This document shows positions 30,501 to 39,268 of a DNA stretch of 64,000 nt, piece after piece. Location of the stretch: assembly GCA_030248215.1 (NCBI GenBank), contig JASANG010000597.1:37833-101832 (forward strand). Direction: 5' to 3'. Below the pieces are notes generated by a model that saw only the letters and a program-made list of their open reading frames with translations, did not search any database and had not been told where the DNA came from. The position numbers and the translations under genes were made by a program. This stretch comes from Enoplolaimus lenunculus. Lineage: Eukaryota; Nematoda; Enoplea; Enoplida; Thoracostomopsidae. How positions within the stretch are numbered: position 1 is the stretch's first letter; each line of letters opens with the position of its first letter.

Positions 30501-33153
30501 TTAAATGAAATCCTGTATGGATACTATTTGTGGATATACGTTGATTCAGGATCCATCGAACAGTCCAATTACGTACAATTACGCGCTCCTAAACCAATTT
30601 GTGGCAGGTGATAGGTAAAAATCACTTATCCAAAGTTGATTGGTCAGGTGAAGTTACAAAATGTCAACAGGCCACACTGTAAATTCCAGTGAGTTGATTA
30701 ATCAACTCAGCTAGAGAGTTATTTATTTCTGAGTTAATAACAGTAAACATTAACTCACTCTGAGTTGAGTTGATTCCCGCTCTGAGTTCAGTTGATTCCA
30801 GGTAAGTCGAATAATTAAATCAGAGTGAGCTCTTTTGACTCAGAATTCTGAGTTCTGAAAGTCCTAACTCAGACTGAGTGATTCAACTCATTCTGAGTTA
30901 CAATCAACTCACTGGGGTTTACAGTGCATTTATGAACGTCATGTACGCCAAGTTCAATTAGTAATTGGTCTGAATAGCAGATTGACATAACTACGACATG
31001 CATATATTTTCAATAATTTCATTTTTGTTTCAGGCAAACCAGAGTCGTTGTTGAATGCATCTGACGTGCATGCGAGTTATAAACTTTTGAAAAATGTCAT
31101 TGTCAACAAGCTCAAATTGTTTTCCGAAGTATCTACCAATAAATTAGGTACAACTTTTAACGTTGGAGACAAATGCTTTATCTCAGGGACCTTGTAAGGG
31201 CTACACCCGAGATAAATAGCACCAGTAAACCAATCTACTAACCTATAAAACGCAAATGAGGATTGGAAAATTTCCGAGCACACTGTAAATTCCAATGAGT
31301 TGATTAATCAACTCAGCGAGAGAATTAGTTATTTCTGGTTATTTTTGAGTAATAACAGTTGATATCAACTCAGTCTGACCAGATTTAATTCCGGAGCAGT
31401 TCATTAATTAACTCAGAATGAGTTCAATCAATTCAGAATTTTGAGTTCTGAAAGACCTAATTTAGAGCTCAGACAATCTGAGTGAATTCAACTCATTGTG
31501 AGCTAAAATCAATTCACCCGATTTTACAGGGATAGATGCTTCATTAGCATATACATAGAAACACCTAAGCGTACCAGCGTGAACGGCTTGTGGATAGAAC
31601 CTTTGGATGTTTTTGAACTAATGTGAAAACATGACCCAACTCAAGCAAGCGCCCAAACCTGATAACAAAACAATGTCTCGACACAACGGAGGAAGCAGCA
31701 CTGTAAACTTCAACGAGTTGATTTTAACTCAGAATGAGTTGAATCATTCAGTCTGAGTTATGACAATCAGAACTCAGAATTTTGAATACATTCAATTAAT
31801 TTTGAGTTAATTAATCAACTCACCCAGGGTGAACTCAACTGAGAGTGAGAAGCAACTCAACTCAGAGTGAGTCAATGTTCACTGATATTAATTCAAAAAT
31901 AACCAACTCGCTGGCTGAATTAATTAATCAACTCATTGGAATTTACAGTGAACAGAAACGATTGCAAATCGCAGCAACTGTCCCATGAGACAACTGGCTG
32001 TCAATTACAGAAGATACACTGTAGATACAAGCGAATTGAGTTTAATTCAGAATGAGTTAAATCACTAAGTCAGAATTCGGTCTTACAGAACTCACAGTTC
32101 TGTATTGAATTCATCTGGAGTTAAATCGAGTCAGAGTGAGATAATGTTTACTGTTGTTACTAACTCAGAAATAACCAGAAATTACTAATTCGTTCTCAGA
32201 GCTTATTAATAAACTCACTTCCCACCACGGGAACCAAGTCATCATTGCATTGCTAACCGCAAGTATCGACTTAACATCAGTAAGAATAGACCGACTATCT
32301 TACAGAGAGTTACACAGCAACACGACCATTCCATAGTTTTGAACAACAACAAAAACGAAGTCACAGGAGTTGTAAATCTGAACGAATAATAGTCATAAAC
32401 CTATGCTACAGCAAAATACGACGAGTTTGCGCACTGCAAATTCCAACGATTTGATCAATCAACTCAAAGAACATCAGTTATTTATGATCATTTCGGAGTT
32501 AATACCAGTAAAACAATAACTTACTCTGAGAGCTGATTTAATTCTAAGTGAGTTAATTATCTTCAGAATGAGTTCAAACAATTCTTATTTCTGAGTCCTG
32601 AAAGACTTAATTCAGAGCTCCAACTTCTGCGTAGATTCAACTTATTCCAAGTTAACATTTAACTCACTGAAATGTACAGCAGTGCTGAAGCTACTGTATA
32701 ACCATAGAGGCTATAGAGGCTTTGATATAATAACCAAAATACTAAATTTACCTAGGCTTTTAGGCTTAGGCTTAGGAATATGCTCATTTTTACGCTTAGG
32801 CTTAGGCTTAGGCTTATGAATATGGTCATTTTTACGCTTAGGCTTAGGCTTAGGCTTAGAAATATCCTTATAATACTGTTCCACTCCTGATCTTTACATT
32901 GGCCCTTCCTGTTATAACTAATCTTAACTAAATTAGTTCAAAGCTGAACACCAGATGCCACTTCATTATTTTAGGCAAACTCAGCCTGCCCACAATGTAC
33001 GATTCATTCTTGAAAACAACGAAACGTTTTGTTGAAATTGAAAATCAAGCACTTCGTGATGCACTGAAAAAAGTCGACGATTTAATCGCTAAAACTGCAG
33101 TAAATACTGCTACTAAATCAAACAAAGCACGTACTGGACTTTCTGAATTATAA
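18599..33153 (+). CDS. SETD3-like SET-domain gene with signal peptide, copy A
   Basis: Exons: 18599-18812, 19947-20063, 21252-21408, 22278-22446, 24887-25043, 26190-26348, 27571-27737, 29572-29737, one near 30474-30607, 31034-31147, 32975-33153; about 575 residues, close to SETD3 (594). Exon 1 has a hydrophobic signal (SLLILIFCMLPGV). Then come the SET start (EFGLFADKN, LFRIPLKYAI), YLNALPISYESGLF, FTFELFRWAYNT-AMTRQTYVP, IPLWDYMNND and HGSQIYSSYALLSG, lining up with SETD3 WAVSSVMTRQ, IPLWDMCNH and GEQIYIFYGTRSN. The last exons match the Rubisco-LSMT substrate-binding fold. The NH motif is NN, so methyltransferase activity is doubtful. The 30.5-kb exon is out of frame in both arms at different bases, and its phase with the preceding exon is unresolved. 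Introns are packed with MITEs. The SETD3/LSMT class is firm; function is unknown. Confidence 0.72.
18933..19140 (-). mobile_element. CCTAAG-family MITE, diverged
   Basis: Family end at left (gattcggggcgaaccgtttt), tttaggctattttttgcttc in the middle, and tactgctggtacggtcgtgt with a closing actggccatg at right. In copy A intron 1. Confidence 0.5.
19487..19660. mobile_element. Family H hairpin MITE, long variant
   Basis: Ends aatagtgagtcaaattgtct and aagtcaatttcactgaccaa. The centre holds cgattccgccagaatcaaat and its complement, a second nested dyad. Confidence 0.6.
20084..20272 (+). mobile_element. CCTAAG-family MITE
   Basis: Starts acatggacaaagaacaggag cgga and ends acgttccgcccctgatcttt atgtgggcc, with internal cctaagcctaagcctaaacc. 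Confidence 0.7.
20372..20729. mobile_element. Foldback element rich in gtttaa/ttaaac
   Basis: Ends cactctaaaaacttaaacat and aatataagcttttataaagt gg are roughly complementary. The interior repeats gagtttaagt and ttaaacttg in both orientations. Confidence 0.55.
20779..20957 (+). mobile_element. GGGGGC...GCGGACGCC element (family N)
   Basis: Opens gggcgtcaccacggggggca, carries ctaaaagtaaacaatgttaa and closes ctgcggacgcc. Other copies at 25385-25552 and 33835-34012. Confidence 0.6.
20965..21251. mobile_element. Patchwork of partial families R, H and G
   Basis: 20965-21043 resembles the family R outer part (tttctcacataaatattttc). 21044-21114 is the left half of a family H hairpin. 21115-21238 is a truncated family G copy. 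Copy A exon 3 starts immediately after, at 21252. Confidence 0.45.
21950..22188 (-). mobile_element. Family G MITE, one end missing
   Basis: Runs from gctgagttaattaatcaact to ctgaaatttacagtg, with family interior dyads. It ends about 90 bp before copy A exon 4. Confidence 0.65.
22515..22805. mobile_element. Foldback element with 'ggtacattctgtg' arms (family W)
   Basis: Left arm caagagtatgcaactcggta then ttctgtgcagaaaagaatg and cgcgttgcgtttttg. The right side carries the inverse (aacgcccgttggtacatttt, gttgcgcactcttg). Related copies at 38590-38790 and 44930-45010, fragments near 29770-29850 and 30115-30175. Confidence 0.5.
23466..23898 (+). repeat. Tandem duplication of about 320 bp including a hairpin MITE
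   Basis: The segment tatacaccacattttgaccg ... tttcctacactgcaaaa recurs as caccacattttaactgcaaa ... tttcctacactgcaaaa about 320 bp later. The family H hairpin at 23580-23789 lies between. In copy A intron 4. Confidence 0.7.
23580..23789. mobile_element. Family H hairpin MITE, 210 bp
   Basis: Ends cactgcaaaaaatggttagt and actcacaattttttgctgtg. The middle duplicates gagtcaaattcgactc in both senses. Confidence 0.7.
23975..24401 (+). mobile_element. Family D MITE inserted in a family H copy
   Basis: Ends tgacccgaatagaaat and cttatacgggtcggtca. It interrupts a family H hairpin whose left part is 23897-23974, so it is the younger insertion. Confidence 0.7.
24602..24797 (+). mobile_element. CCTAAG-family MITE
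   Basis: Starts gtccatgtatagaacatagc cgga and ends atccggccctgttctacaca tgggcc. In copy A intron 4, 90 bp before exon 5. Confidence 0.75.
25385..25552 (+). mobile_element. Family N element
   Basis: gtggggggcaatacgggtcc at left, gtaaaagtaaacaatcttga inside, ctttctgcggacgc at right. Confidence 0.6.
25757..26156 (+). mobile_element. Family P MITE with ctccgg runs
   Basis: Inverted ends ggtacaaccggaggtctgcc and cacctccggttacaccctg, about 400 bp. Near both ends the hexamer ctccgg is repeated (ggctccggctccggcagc). In copy A intron 5, 33 bp before exon 6. Confidence 0.65.
26703..27000 (+). mobile_element. Family P MITE, diverged
   Basis: Starts ggtgtaaaacgggcgtctgg and closes actctggtatttttcatctc. 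The interior (gtttcggcagaaatactgcc) matches the family. Confidence 0.5.
27001..27236. repeat. GC-rich block in copy A intron 6
   Basis: Much richer in GC than its surroundings, with repeated ggcgc and cgtcatatg words (ggcgctatacgccg is palindromic). It resembles the GC-rich minisatellite elements in composition. The 74-codon frame within is not convincing. Confidence 0.4.
27284..27533 (+). mobile_element. Family G MITE
   Basis: tgtacatttcagtgagttga to cgttggaatttacagtg, full length, ending 37 bp before copy A exon 7. Confidence 0.8.
27815..28073 (-). mobile_element. Family G MITE at the visible edge of the inverted repeat
   Basis: ctacgctgtaaattaaaatg to agaaatttgcagtg. Its right part is matched by the last 146 bases of the window. 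Confidence 0.8.
28326..28612 (-). mobile_element. Family P MITE, gggtg/ttacacc type
   Basis: Starts gggtgaaacctgatatctgt and ends actatacgtttacacc, with caatatccggtttccg near the end. Mirrored at about 63320-63603. Confidence 0.6.
28822..29095 (-). mobile_element. Family G MITE, rearranged
   Basis: Begins cactgtaagttccaattggt, then family dyads. A second ggttatttctgaaataatat module follows in the same element, so it looks like two fused partial copies. Confidence 0.55.
29213..29492 (+). mobile_element. Family G MITE
   Basis: aacactgtaaattccaatga to tcattggaatttacagtg, with a small internal duplication of aagaatcaactcaactca. Confidence 0.75.
29830..29988 (-). mobile_element. CCTAAG-family MITE
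   Basis: gctttagactattttttgct then ttaggc runs, closing gttggccctgttctatacat tgg. Mirrored at about 61990-62120. Confidence 0.55.
30204..30326 (+). mobile_element. Short family G MITE
   Basis: cactgcaaatcagtgagttg to cattgaaatttacag, internally deleted. Confidence 0.65.
30674..30927 (-). mobile_element. Family G MITE
   Basis: cactgtaaattccagtgagt to cactggggtttacagtg, full length; the clearest example of the family. Mirrored at 61049-61303. Confidence 0.85.
31279..31531 (-). mobile_element. Family G MITE
   Basis: cacactgtaaattccaatga to acccgattttacaggg. Mirrored at about 60448-60698. Confidence 0.75.
31698..31951 (+). mobile_element. Family G MITE
   Basis: gcactgtaaacttcaacgag to cattggaatttacagtg. 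Mirrored at about 60026-60279. Confidence 0.8.
32013..32225 (+). mobile_element. Family G MITE, right end missing
   Basis: atacactgtagatacaagcg then family interior up to cttattaataaactcac. Confidence 0.55.
32432..32685 (-). mobile_element. Family G MITE
   Basis: cgcactgcaaattccaacga to cactgaaatgtacagcagtg. It lies in the intron before copy A's terminal exon. Confidence 0.75.
32750..32908 (-). mobile_element. CCTAAG-family element made mostly of ttaggc runs
   Basis: Three tandem sub-units of cttaggcttaggcttagg plus aatatgctcatttttacg, then tgttccactcctgatcttta cattggcc. Only one terminal end is clear. Confidence 0.65.
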
Positions 33154-33366
33154 CTTATCAAATTCAAGCTTAGTGGAATCATGGTTATTTCTGTTACGAA
33201 AAGATTGTTGAAAATATCTTAATATGAAAACAAGCAGCCCCTAAAAGCGGCAAGGGAGACGGGGTAAGCAAATACTCGAGCGAATTCTTTAAAGAATTCT
33301 ATTAATTACTCGAAATCAATTGAGCTAATATCGGCTGCAATTAGACATTTCGCGGCCGTAAAACTA

Positions 33367-33533
33367 TTAACCCTTTCACTCAAAGACGTGAGAGCCTACT
33401 CGGGCTCGAGCATCAAGCTCCTATAGCTCAGTGGTCATCGTAAACGCCTCTCATCCGTGAGACTGTGGTTCAAATCTTACCTTGAAAATACATCTCATAT
33501 GAAATTGAAAATATTCATGTGAGAAAGGGTTAA
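33367..33533 (+). mobile_element. Family R tRNA-bearing element
   Basis: Inverted ends ttaaccctttcactcaaag and attcatgtgagaaagggtta a around a tRNA-like core. Mirrored at 58435-58600. Confidence 0.65.
33416..33484 (+). tRNA. tRNA-like core of the family R element
   Basis: agctcctatagctcagtggt (box A) and gtggttcaaatc (box B). A hairpin ctca-tccg-tgag lies where the anticodon arm would be. The acceptor stem does not close, so probably a relic. Confidence 0.35.
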
Positions 33534-33834
33534 GCAATAGCCTAAGATCAAGATTCAATGCTGAAGTTGAACTGGAACGCACCTAAATGACTCAACCGTA
33601 ATGGCAGTTTATCACTAAATTGCCGTCATTTCATTTAACTATATATCCTAGAAGGGAAGTTCTATTACACATTTTTTTCTCTGCGTAAATTCTTGTTTTA
33701 CGATAACGAAATTGGCGAGCCGAATGAAAAGACCTTAATTTTTGCGGCTTATGCTAAATTATTCGATTGCGCTTGTTATATCTGCCTATTTGTGGAATTG
33801 CTTCTGCCTGATAAAATGCGTGTGGATCTGTTTG

Positions 33835-34012
33835 AAACACGAGTTTCATCATGGGGGGACATTGGGGGCCGTGCCCTCCCCCAAATTTGGCTGGTGCCCC
33901 CAAATTCACTAGGTCCAAAAGTAAACAATCTTGAGATGCAATTGTAGGGCCGCCGCAAAATGATTCGGTGTTCCCGCCAAACTTAATTTTCTGCGGATGC
34001 CCCTGTTTTGAA
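33835..34012 (+). mobile_element. Family N element
   Basis: catggggggacattgggggc at left, ccaaaagtaaacaatcttga inside, tctgcggatgcccctg at right. Mirrored at about 57955-58125. Confidence 0.6.
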
Positions 34013-34224
34013 ATCTTAAAATTTCAGTACAACTTAACAATGGACCCGTATTCCAAAATGTGTAAGCACCGTGAAACCAGTTAGAGATGGGTTTTCAAAA
34101 TCATGAAGTTATATGGTTGCGGATCTCAAATTCTGCGCATAAGTAGAACAAATGAAATCTAAAAATATATGCTGAATTTCAAAGCTAACCAATTACTGAT
34201 TAGAAAGTTACATGACCAATCACC

Positions 34225-34537
34225 AGGGTGTTGTCGGATATCCGTTTTCCTTTCCGGTAAAATCGGTGTCAGTTTTCATTTTCCGTATAGAAGTACCGGA
34301 AATTTTGTTATTTTTATGCTAAAATTAGTTGTAAATCGCAGATGGATCTCGCAATTTTTCACTACACATATGCTGTAATTATTCGATATGAAGTAAAAAT
34401 TATGAAATTCATCCACAAAGTTCGGTGAACTTTGGACACCTCAACTGTGGTGCCAGAAAAATATAACATCTTTGAAACTTTTGTACTTCAATATCCGTTT
34501 TACGCTTCCGTTATTTTTATTGTCGGTTTACACCCTG
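34225..34537 (-). mobile_element. Family P MITE
   Basis: Inverted ends agggtgttgtcggatatccg and ttgtcggtttacaccctg. Mirrored at about 57423-57730. Confidence 0.7.
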
Positions 34538-34629
34538 TCTATCACCAACTTGTGATATGTGTTACTAACATTTAAAAACACAGCTATAGATCTGAAGTAC
34601 AAAATCGAAAAAAAAGATAACATCCAACG

Positions 34630-34705
34630 AAATTGGTGAGATCGAACCCACAAACTGGGGATACGCAGTCCAGCACCTATACCACTCGACCACTGGGTCA
34701 TGATG
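34630..34705 (-). tRNA. tRNA-like sequence, probable SINE head
   Basis: Minus strand: gacccagtggtcgagtggta (box A) and gtgggttcgatctcacc (box B and T-arm-like). The acceptor stem does not close and the anticodon arm differs between the two mirror copies (57250-57330), so I read it as tRNA-derived, not a gene. Confidence 0.35.
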
Positions 34706-34719
34706 CAACTATTGTAATA

Positions 34720-35363
34720 CAAACGTTTTTAATAGTCCTACGCAAAACGTACATATGTTATACACAATATACGCATCATTGATTCTAGGTGTAAAATTCT
34801 GCAAATTTTAAACATTTAAAGATCAAAAATAGGTTTTTCAAAATCAGGGGGGGTAAATAGGGGTTACATTAGGGGGTCACATGTGAACCAACCTTCGAAA
34901 AAATTCAGTTCTTTTCCCTGTTGTTGAAAGCTAAATTTTTACAACTGTCATTTACCCTAGAAAACCAAAATTTCATTAAATAAGTTGTAATTATCATTTT
35001 TTGCATTTTACAAATTTGGTAAAATTTACACCCCGAAACATCAACTGCTTTCAATAGAAACGGCCTCCAGGCCGTCTCAATTAATTTATATTTTTAAGAT
35101 AACCATATGTGGTGTTCTTTAAATTATGTTTCAAACATAAACAGAAATGTTGGAATTCTGTCCAAAATACGTATGTGAGGCGTTCCAAACATTGTTTTAT
35201 TCCCGTATAAACAGTAAAAAATTCGCACATAATGCGCGAGTCCCTCGGCCAAACGGTAATACTTGTAACACAGTTTAGCGGAAAAGATAAACGAATCTCA
35301 TCAGAATAATGCAAAATTCGATTCCTGGTTGTAGTGCTCGTATTCTCAAATGTGTACTATATA
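34720..35363. other. Intergenic, nothing recognised
   Basis: AT-rich, with gaaacggcctccaggccgtc at 35058-35077, a short palindrome. The minus frame of 77 codons (35081-35314) has no family. Confidence 0.35.
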
Positions 35364-35482
35364 CACTGTAAATTCCAGTGAGCTGATTTTAATTCAGAAT
35401 GAGGTTATTAACTCAGAAATAATCAACTTTCCGTCTGAGTAAATTAAAATTAAATTAAAGTAATTAAAATTTACAGTGCAGC
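35364..35482 (+). mobile_element. Short family G MITE
   Basis: acactgtaaattccagtgag to taaaatttacagtg, about 118 bp, internally deleted. Mirrored at 56467-56583. Confidence 0.7.
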
Positions 35483-35962
35483 ACCGATCACCAGTTCGTA
35501 TTAGGTTTTTTAAACCTACGAACTGTTGACGTTGCTGACTTTAGAATTTGATCAGGGCAAACCCAAGTATCAAAAATGTGCTGCATTTTGAATCTCACCA
35601 GTAATTCAATTATTTCTCGTCTCGATAAATGACAATAATGATTCCGCTTTATTACTTTGTTTTAGTATTTATTTGTTTTTTCTAAAACAACATTTAAAAT
35701 TTGCGCTTTAAGTATCCGCAATACAGTATATCTTTGGAAGATTTCGAGCCTACATCTTCCCAATTCAAGGTTTACCTGGTTCCGGCGGAAAGCATTCTAT
35801 TGTCGTATTGATTAGTCGTTAATGATGCGCTAATTCTCTTTAAAAATCCAATATTTCAGACATTTTCGGTTCCGGCCTTCAAAAATTTATATTTCCGTGT
35901 TCTTCATTTTCAAATTCTATCACCAACCGGTATAAGTCTAAAAGTTTTGCGGCCGCCTACCC

Positions 35963-36259
35963 TTGGCAACTTTTGACCTGTTTAAGGGCTGCTCTTTCCA
36001 GCTCAGAACGTTCCGAACCAAGGCCGTGTCTGCCGACACCAGTCCGTTCGGGGTCCCTCTGCCAAGATCTTTCCCTGAAAATCTTCGTGCAGCCCGAAAG
36101 CTAACCCATTCTCGCAAAAATGTGATCCCAGCTACTATTGCCTATAAGTTCTGCTGCGATTTAGAGGCGCTGAGTGCAGAGGCATCTGTACCACCGGTAA
36201 AACAGATGCTGTCGGTCGACAAAACATTTGTTGGCGAAATGAGACCGTTAGCACGTTGA
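35963..36259 (+). CDS. Hypothetical 98-codon open frame, no family recognised
   Basis: Open frame (no ATG at its first codon) with GC and codon make-up richer than its surroundings: LFKGCSFQLRTFRTKAV, SPFGVPLPRSFPENL, then a Lys/Ala-rich end and a stop. The mirror copy at 55982-55686 keeps the frame with a single Cys to Tyr change. It might be a small exon, a fragment of an unknown element, or chance in a slowly diverging segment. No splice pattern or homologue was recognised. Confidence 0.25.
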   Translation: MATFDLFKGCSFQLRTFRTKAVSADTSPFGVPLPRSFPENLRAARKLTHSRKNVIPATIAYKFCCDLEALSAEASVPPVKQMLSVDKTFVGEMRPLAR

Positions 36260-37160
36260 AATATAAGGACTCAGCGAGTGTTCGAACATTAAATGAATTG
36301 TTTCACCCTCCATGGTTTTTCACTACGCTATGATACCTACATTTCCAGCTCATTTTGACGCTCACAATATCTCGACACCAGACTGCAACCGGAATCCGAA
36401 AAATAACTGAGCTGGAGCCGGATAATTAATTCAAATTAGAAAACAATTCTTTCTTCCGTGGCTTAAGATATCCGAAGTGTTTACGTGACAAAGCTTTGCA
36501 CCTCACACCGATGCATTTTGAACACTTTAACAACGACCCTATTCCATCCGCTATTTTATGTTACTGTAGCGTTGCGGTCAGTTGCATTATTTCTTTAGCC
36601 CATGTTCCTTCTAAGGGAATCCAGTGTTATGTTTTACGTAGGTAACAATAAAATAGAGGCGGCTCTGATTAAGGTTATCATTTTTGCTTACGCTTAGGCT
36701 TTGTTAACAAACTTATTTGTACGCTAAAGTATAGGCTTAAGTCTTAACAAGAATAGGAATATGCTGAGAGCCTGAGATATATACTATTACGCCCGTCAAA
36801 TAACAATGGTCATCTTTATCATGATGTACAGCGTTATTGTAACCCAATGAAGATTTTGAACTTATACGGGCACGAGCAAGCATATACATTACATGTATGA
36901 CAGAAAAAATATGTAACAGCAAATCATAGTTGGCATAAGTACAAATGATGGTTTCAATTGTTTTAAGTTTTTAAAAAAACAGTCGGGAAATTAAAATACA
37001 GGAGTCGGATGTCAATTTTTTTGCCGGTGCCGGATTTTCGGTCGCACCCTTCTCGACACGTATATAATATACAGCTGGCAACCTGAAACCACAATATACT
37101 GCATATATTTACGCGTTAGCTTAACTGCTAAGCTACAGCCAAGCAGAGGGAACCAGATAT
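36260..37160. other. Intergenic; CCTAAG-family remnant at about 36655-36790
   Basis: A remnant with tgcttacgcttaggctttgt and aggaatatgctgagagcctg. The rest is unassigned. 36960-37060 ends with tgccggtgccggattttcgg, a family P fragment. Confidence 0.4.
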
Positions 37161-37169
37161 CTGTGTCCT

Positions 37170-37614
37170 TTTTTCGTTATAGAACCGTAAGCGGATATTC
37201 CCTAAACGTCTAATTTGAGTCTATAAATGTCAATTGTCCCTAATTGCAGTGTAGTAATGACTCCAGGAACAAATAAGGTTGAGTTCGAAACTTTAAAGCA
37301 TGCTTTAAGATAGTACTTACATTACTGAAGCACAACCTTGCATTACATTATCTCTTAAGCTTTTGACACAAGACAAATACACAATTAATTTAACGAATAT
37401 TTACAAGACCGGATATATCAGTAACGAAGTGTGACGTAGCGTGGGATCTAAGTCACTCTGAACTGATTTAATTCTGGGTTTGTTGATTAATTGACTCAGA
37501 ATGAGTTCAATCAATTCAAAATTGTGAGTTCTGAAAGAAGCCTAATACGCAGCTCAGACCTCAAAGTGCATTCGCCCATTCTGTGTTAAAATCAAATCGC
37601 TGAAATTTGCAGTT
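37170..37614 (+). mobile_element. Partial family D joined to partial family G
   Basis: 37170-37440 is the interior of family D (caattgtccctaattgcagt, accggatatatcagtaacg) without its ends. At 37441 it switches directly to a truncated family G copy. Confidence 0.55.
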
Positions 37615-37853
37615 ATATTCCCTGTATACACTTTTCATAGGCTCATGTTAATGCTGAATTAAACTCTGATCAGCTCTTCAACGAGCACGAGAAGTGGTAA
37701 TGTATAACATATACTTACCGCAAGCAGCTATACATATTTGAATTTGTGATACATAACATGTTGTTTAAAAAAATTGCCAAAATCCGCTAGAATCCGCAAG
37801 AACAGAAGGTTTTAAGGTATGCTTAGATCCACCAGGATCGCTATGAGCTCACG

Positions 37854-38064
37854 GACCAATGTTACTTTTAGGGGCGTAACACTAGATTAAAAGCGTATTC
37901 TTAAGCGTAAGCCTAAGCAAGCCTAAGCGTTGCAAAAATGTGTTTCTAAGCCAAAAGCCTATGCCTAAGCCTGAGTCTAAGCAAAAAAAATGTAATCTAG
38001 AATCTAAACCTACTCTTTTATAAACCCACCAAAAACCTGGACGCCCCTTTAAAGTAACATGGGC
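37854..38064 (+). mobile_element. CCTAAG-family MITE with clear inverted ends
   Basis: ggaccaatgttacttttagg ggcgt at left; acgcccctttaaagtaacat gggcc at right: 25-bp inverted repeats with few mismatches. Mirrored at about 53880-54091. Confidence 0.8.
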
Positions 38065-38589
38065 CAGCTCACGAATAGTGTACACTTTACTAAATATAGC
38101 TATACTTGGTGGTTTTTGAATATACTACTGATCAGCTTCATTTGTCACGATATTATAGGTAGTCTTAACTTTTTCAAAATAGACAACAGTCTAGGCAACC
38201 AGCCTAATATTAGCTTAAAGATTTCTGTAAACCTATCTATTGGTTAGACCGGTTTGCTATTTATTACTAATTTCAACGCTTTTATTCATAATTACACATG
38301 GTGGTTTAGGCACGACCACACGCACACAGATTATAGAACCCACCGAGTGACTGAAAGTATGAAACTGAGTACATTCTGTGCAGAAAAATTGTAACTGGCG
38401 TTCAGAGCATTTTCAGCGTGCCCCAGTACATTTATGTGGTGGGGGGGGGTTAAAATTTCGCATAAATGGCAAAATGTGATCCTTTTAAAGAAATGTCCGG
38501 TTTATTATTTTAGAAACGAAAGATATTCTATTGAAATAAAACATGGTATACATACTGCACCAACTCACCCCCTCCAAGCTGTGGGTGGC

Positions 38590-38790
38590 ATAAAGCAAAA
38601 AACGCAATGCGTGCTGGTACATTTTGTATGGAGCACAATTGAGCGAGTTGCACACTTTTGTCTAAAAGTGTATAACGCTTTATAGCACTAAGAGTGCATT
38701 ATATTTTTACACAAGAGTGTGCAACTGGAGACAATCTGTGTACAGAAGAATGTACTCAGCGCACGTTGAGTTTTTAGCCTTCCCTCTTAT
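38590..38790. mobile_element. Family W foldback element
   Basis: Left arm aaacgcaatgcgtgctggta ... gagttgcacacttttg and right arm acaagagtgtgcaactggag ... gcgcacgttgagttttt are inverted copies of about 70 bp. Mirrored at about 53155-53355. Confidence 0.65.
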
Positions 38791-39178
38791 TAAGTGGAAT
38801 CAAGTTTACAGATTCGCTCAATTTCAAAGTTGAAATAGATCCATAATATTGCACAGATGCGTATTGTATGTTTCGAGAGTCAACTATCCCATCTAAAACA
38901 AGGGGAGTCGGCCAAAAACGCAACGTCCGGTGGTACATTATCGACTTTTGATTGTTACAAGTTTTGGCATAAGTTTTAGCCACATTGCAAAAAGTAAACA
39001 ATCAAACCCTGGCGCTATGGGAATGCGACTGGATGTAAGTGGTAAATTCAGCTCGTGCTAAACTATAATGAAATTTAGTTTTAATGTTATTGAATCTGAA
39101 TCAAAGTTTAACTCGACCAGCGAGTTCTTGAAGTGTTCAATTTGAGTCATAGCCTTTAAATGTGCAGCAACACAATTT

Positions 39179-39232
39179 TATTTATTCGTATTTATTTTTA
39201 TTTATTTATTTATTTATTTACTTATTGTTAAC
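39179..39232 (+). repeat. TTTA microsatellite
   Basis: Run of tttatttatttattta with a few interruptions, 40 bp before copy B's start codon. Mirrored at about 52725-52770. Confidence 0.9.
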
Positions 39233-39268
39233 ATATAACACAATTTTGATAATATTGAAATACCAATA

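Noticed and set aside
32750-32908. TTAGGC runs as a telomere or telomere fusion point
   Set aside because: Runs are short, degenerate and bounded by MITE ends, and recur throughout the window.
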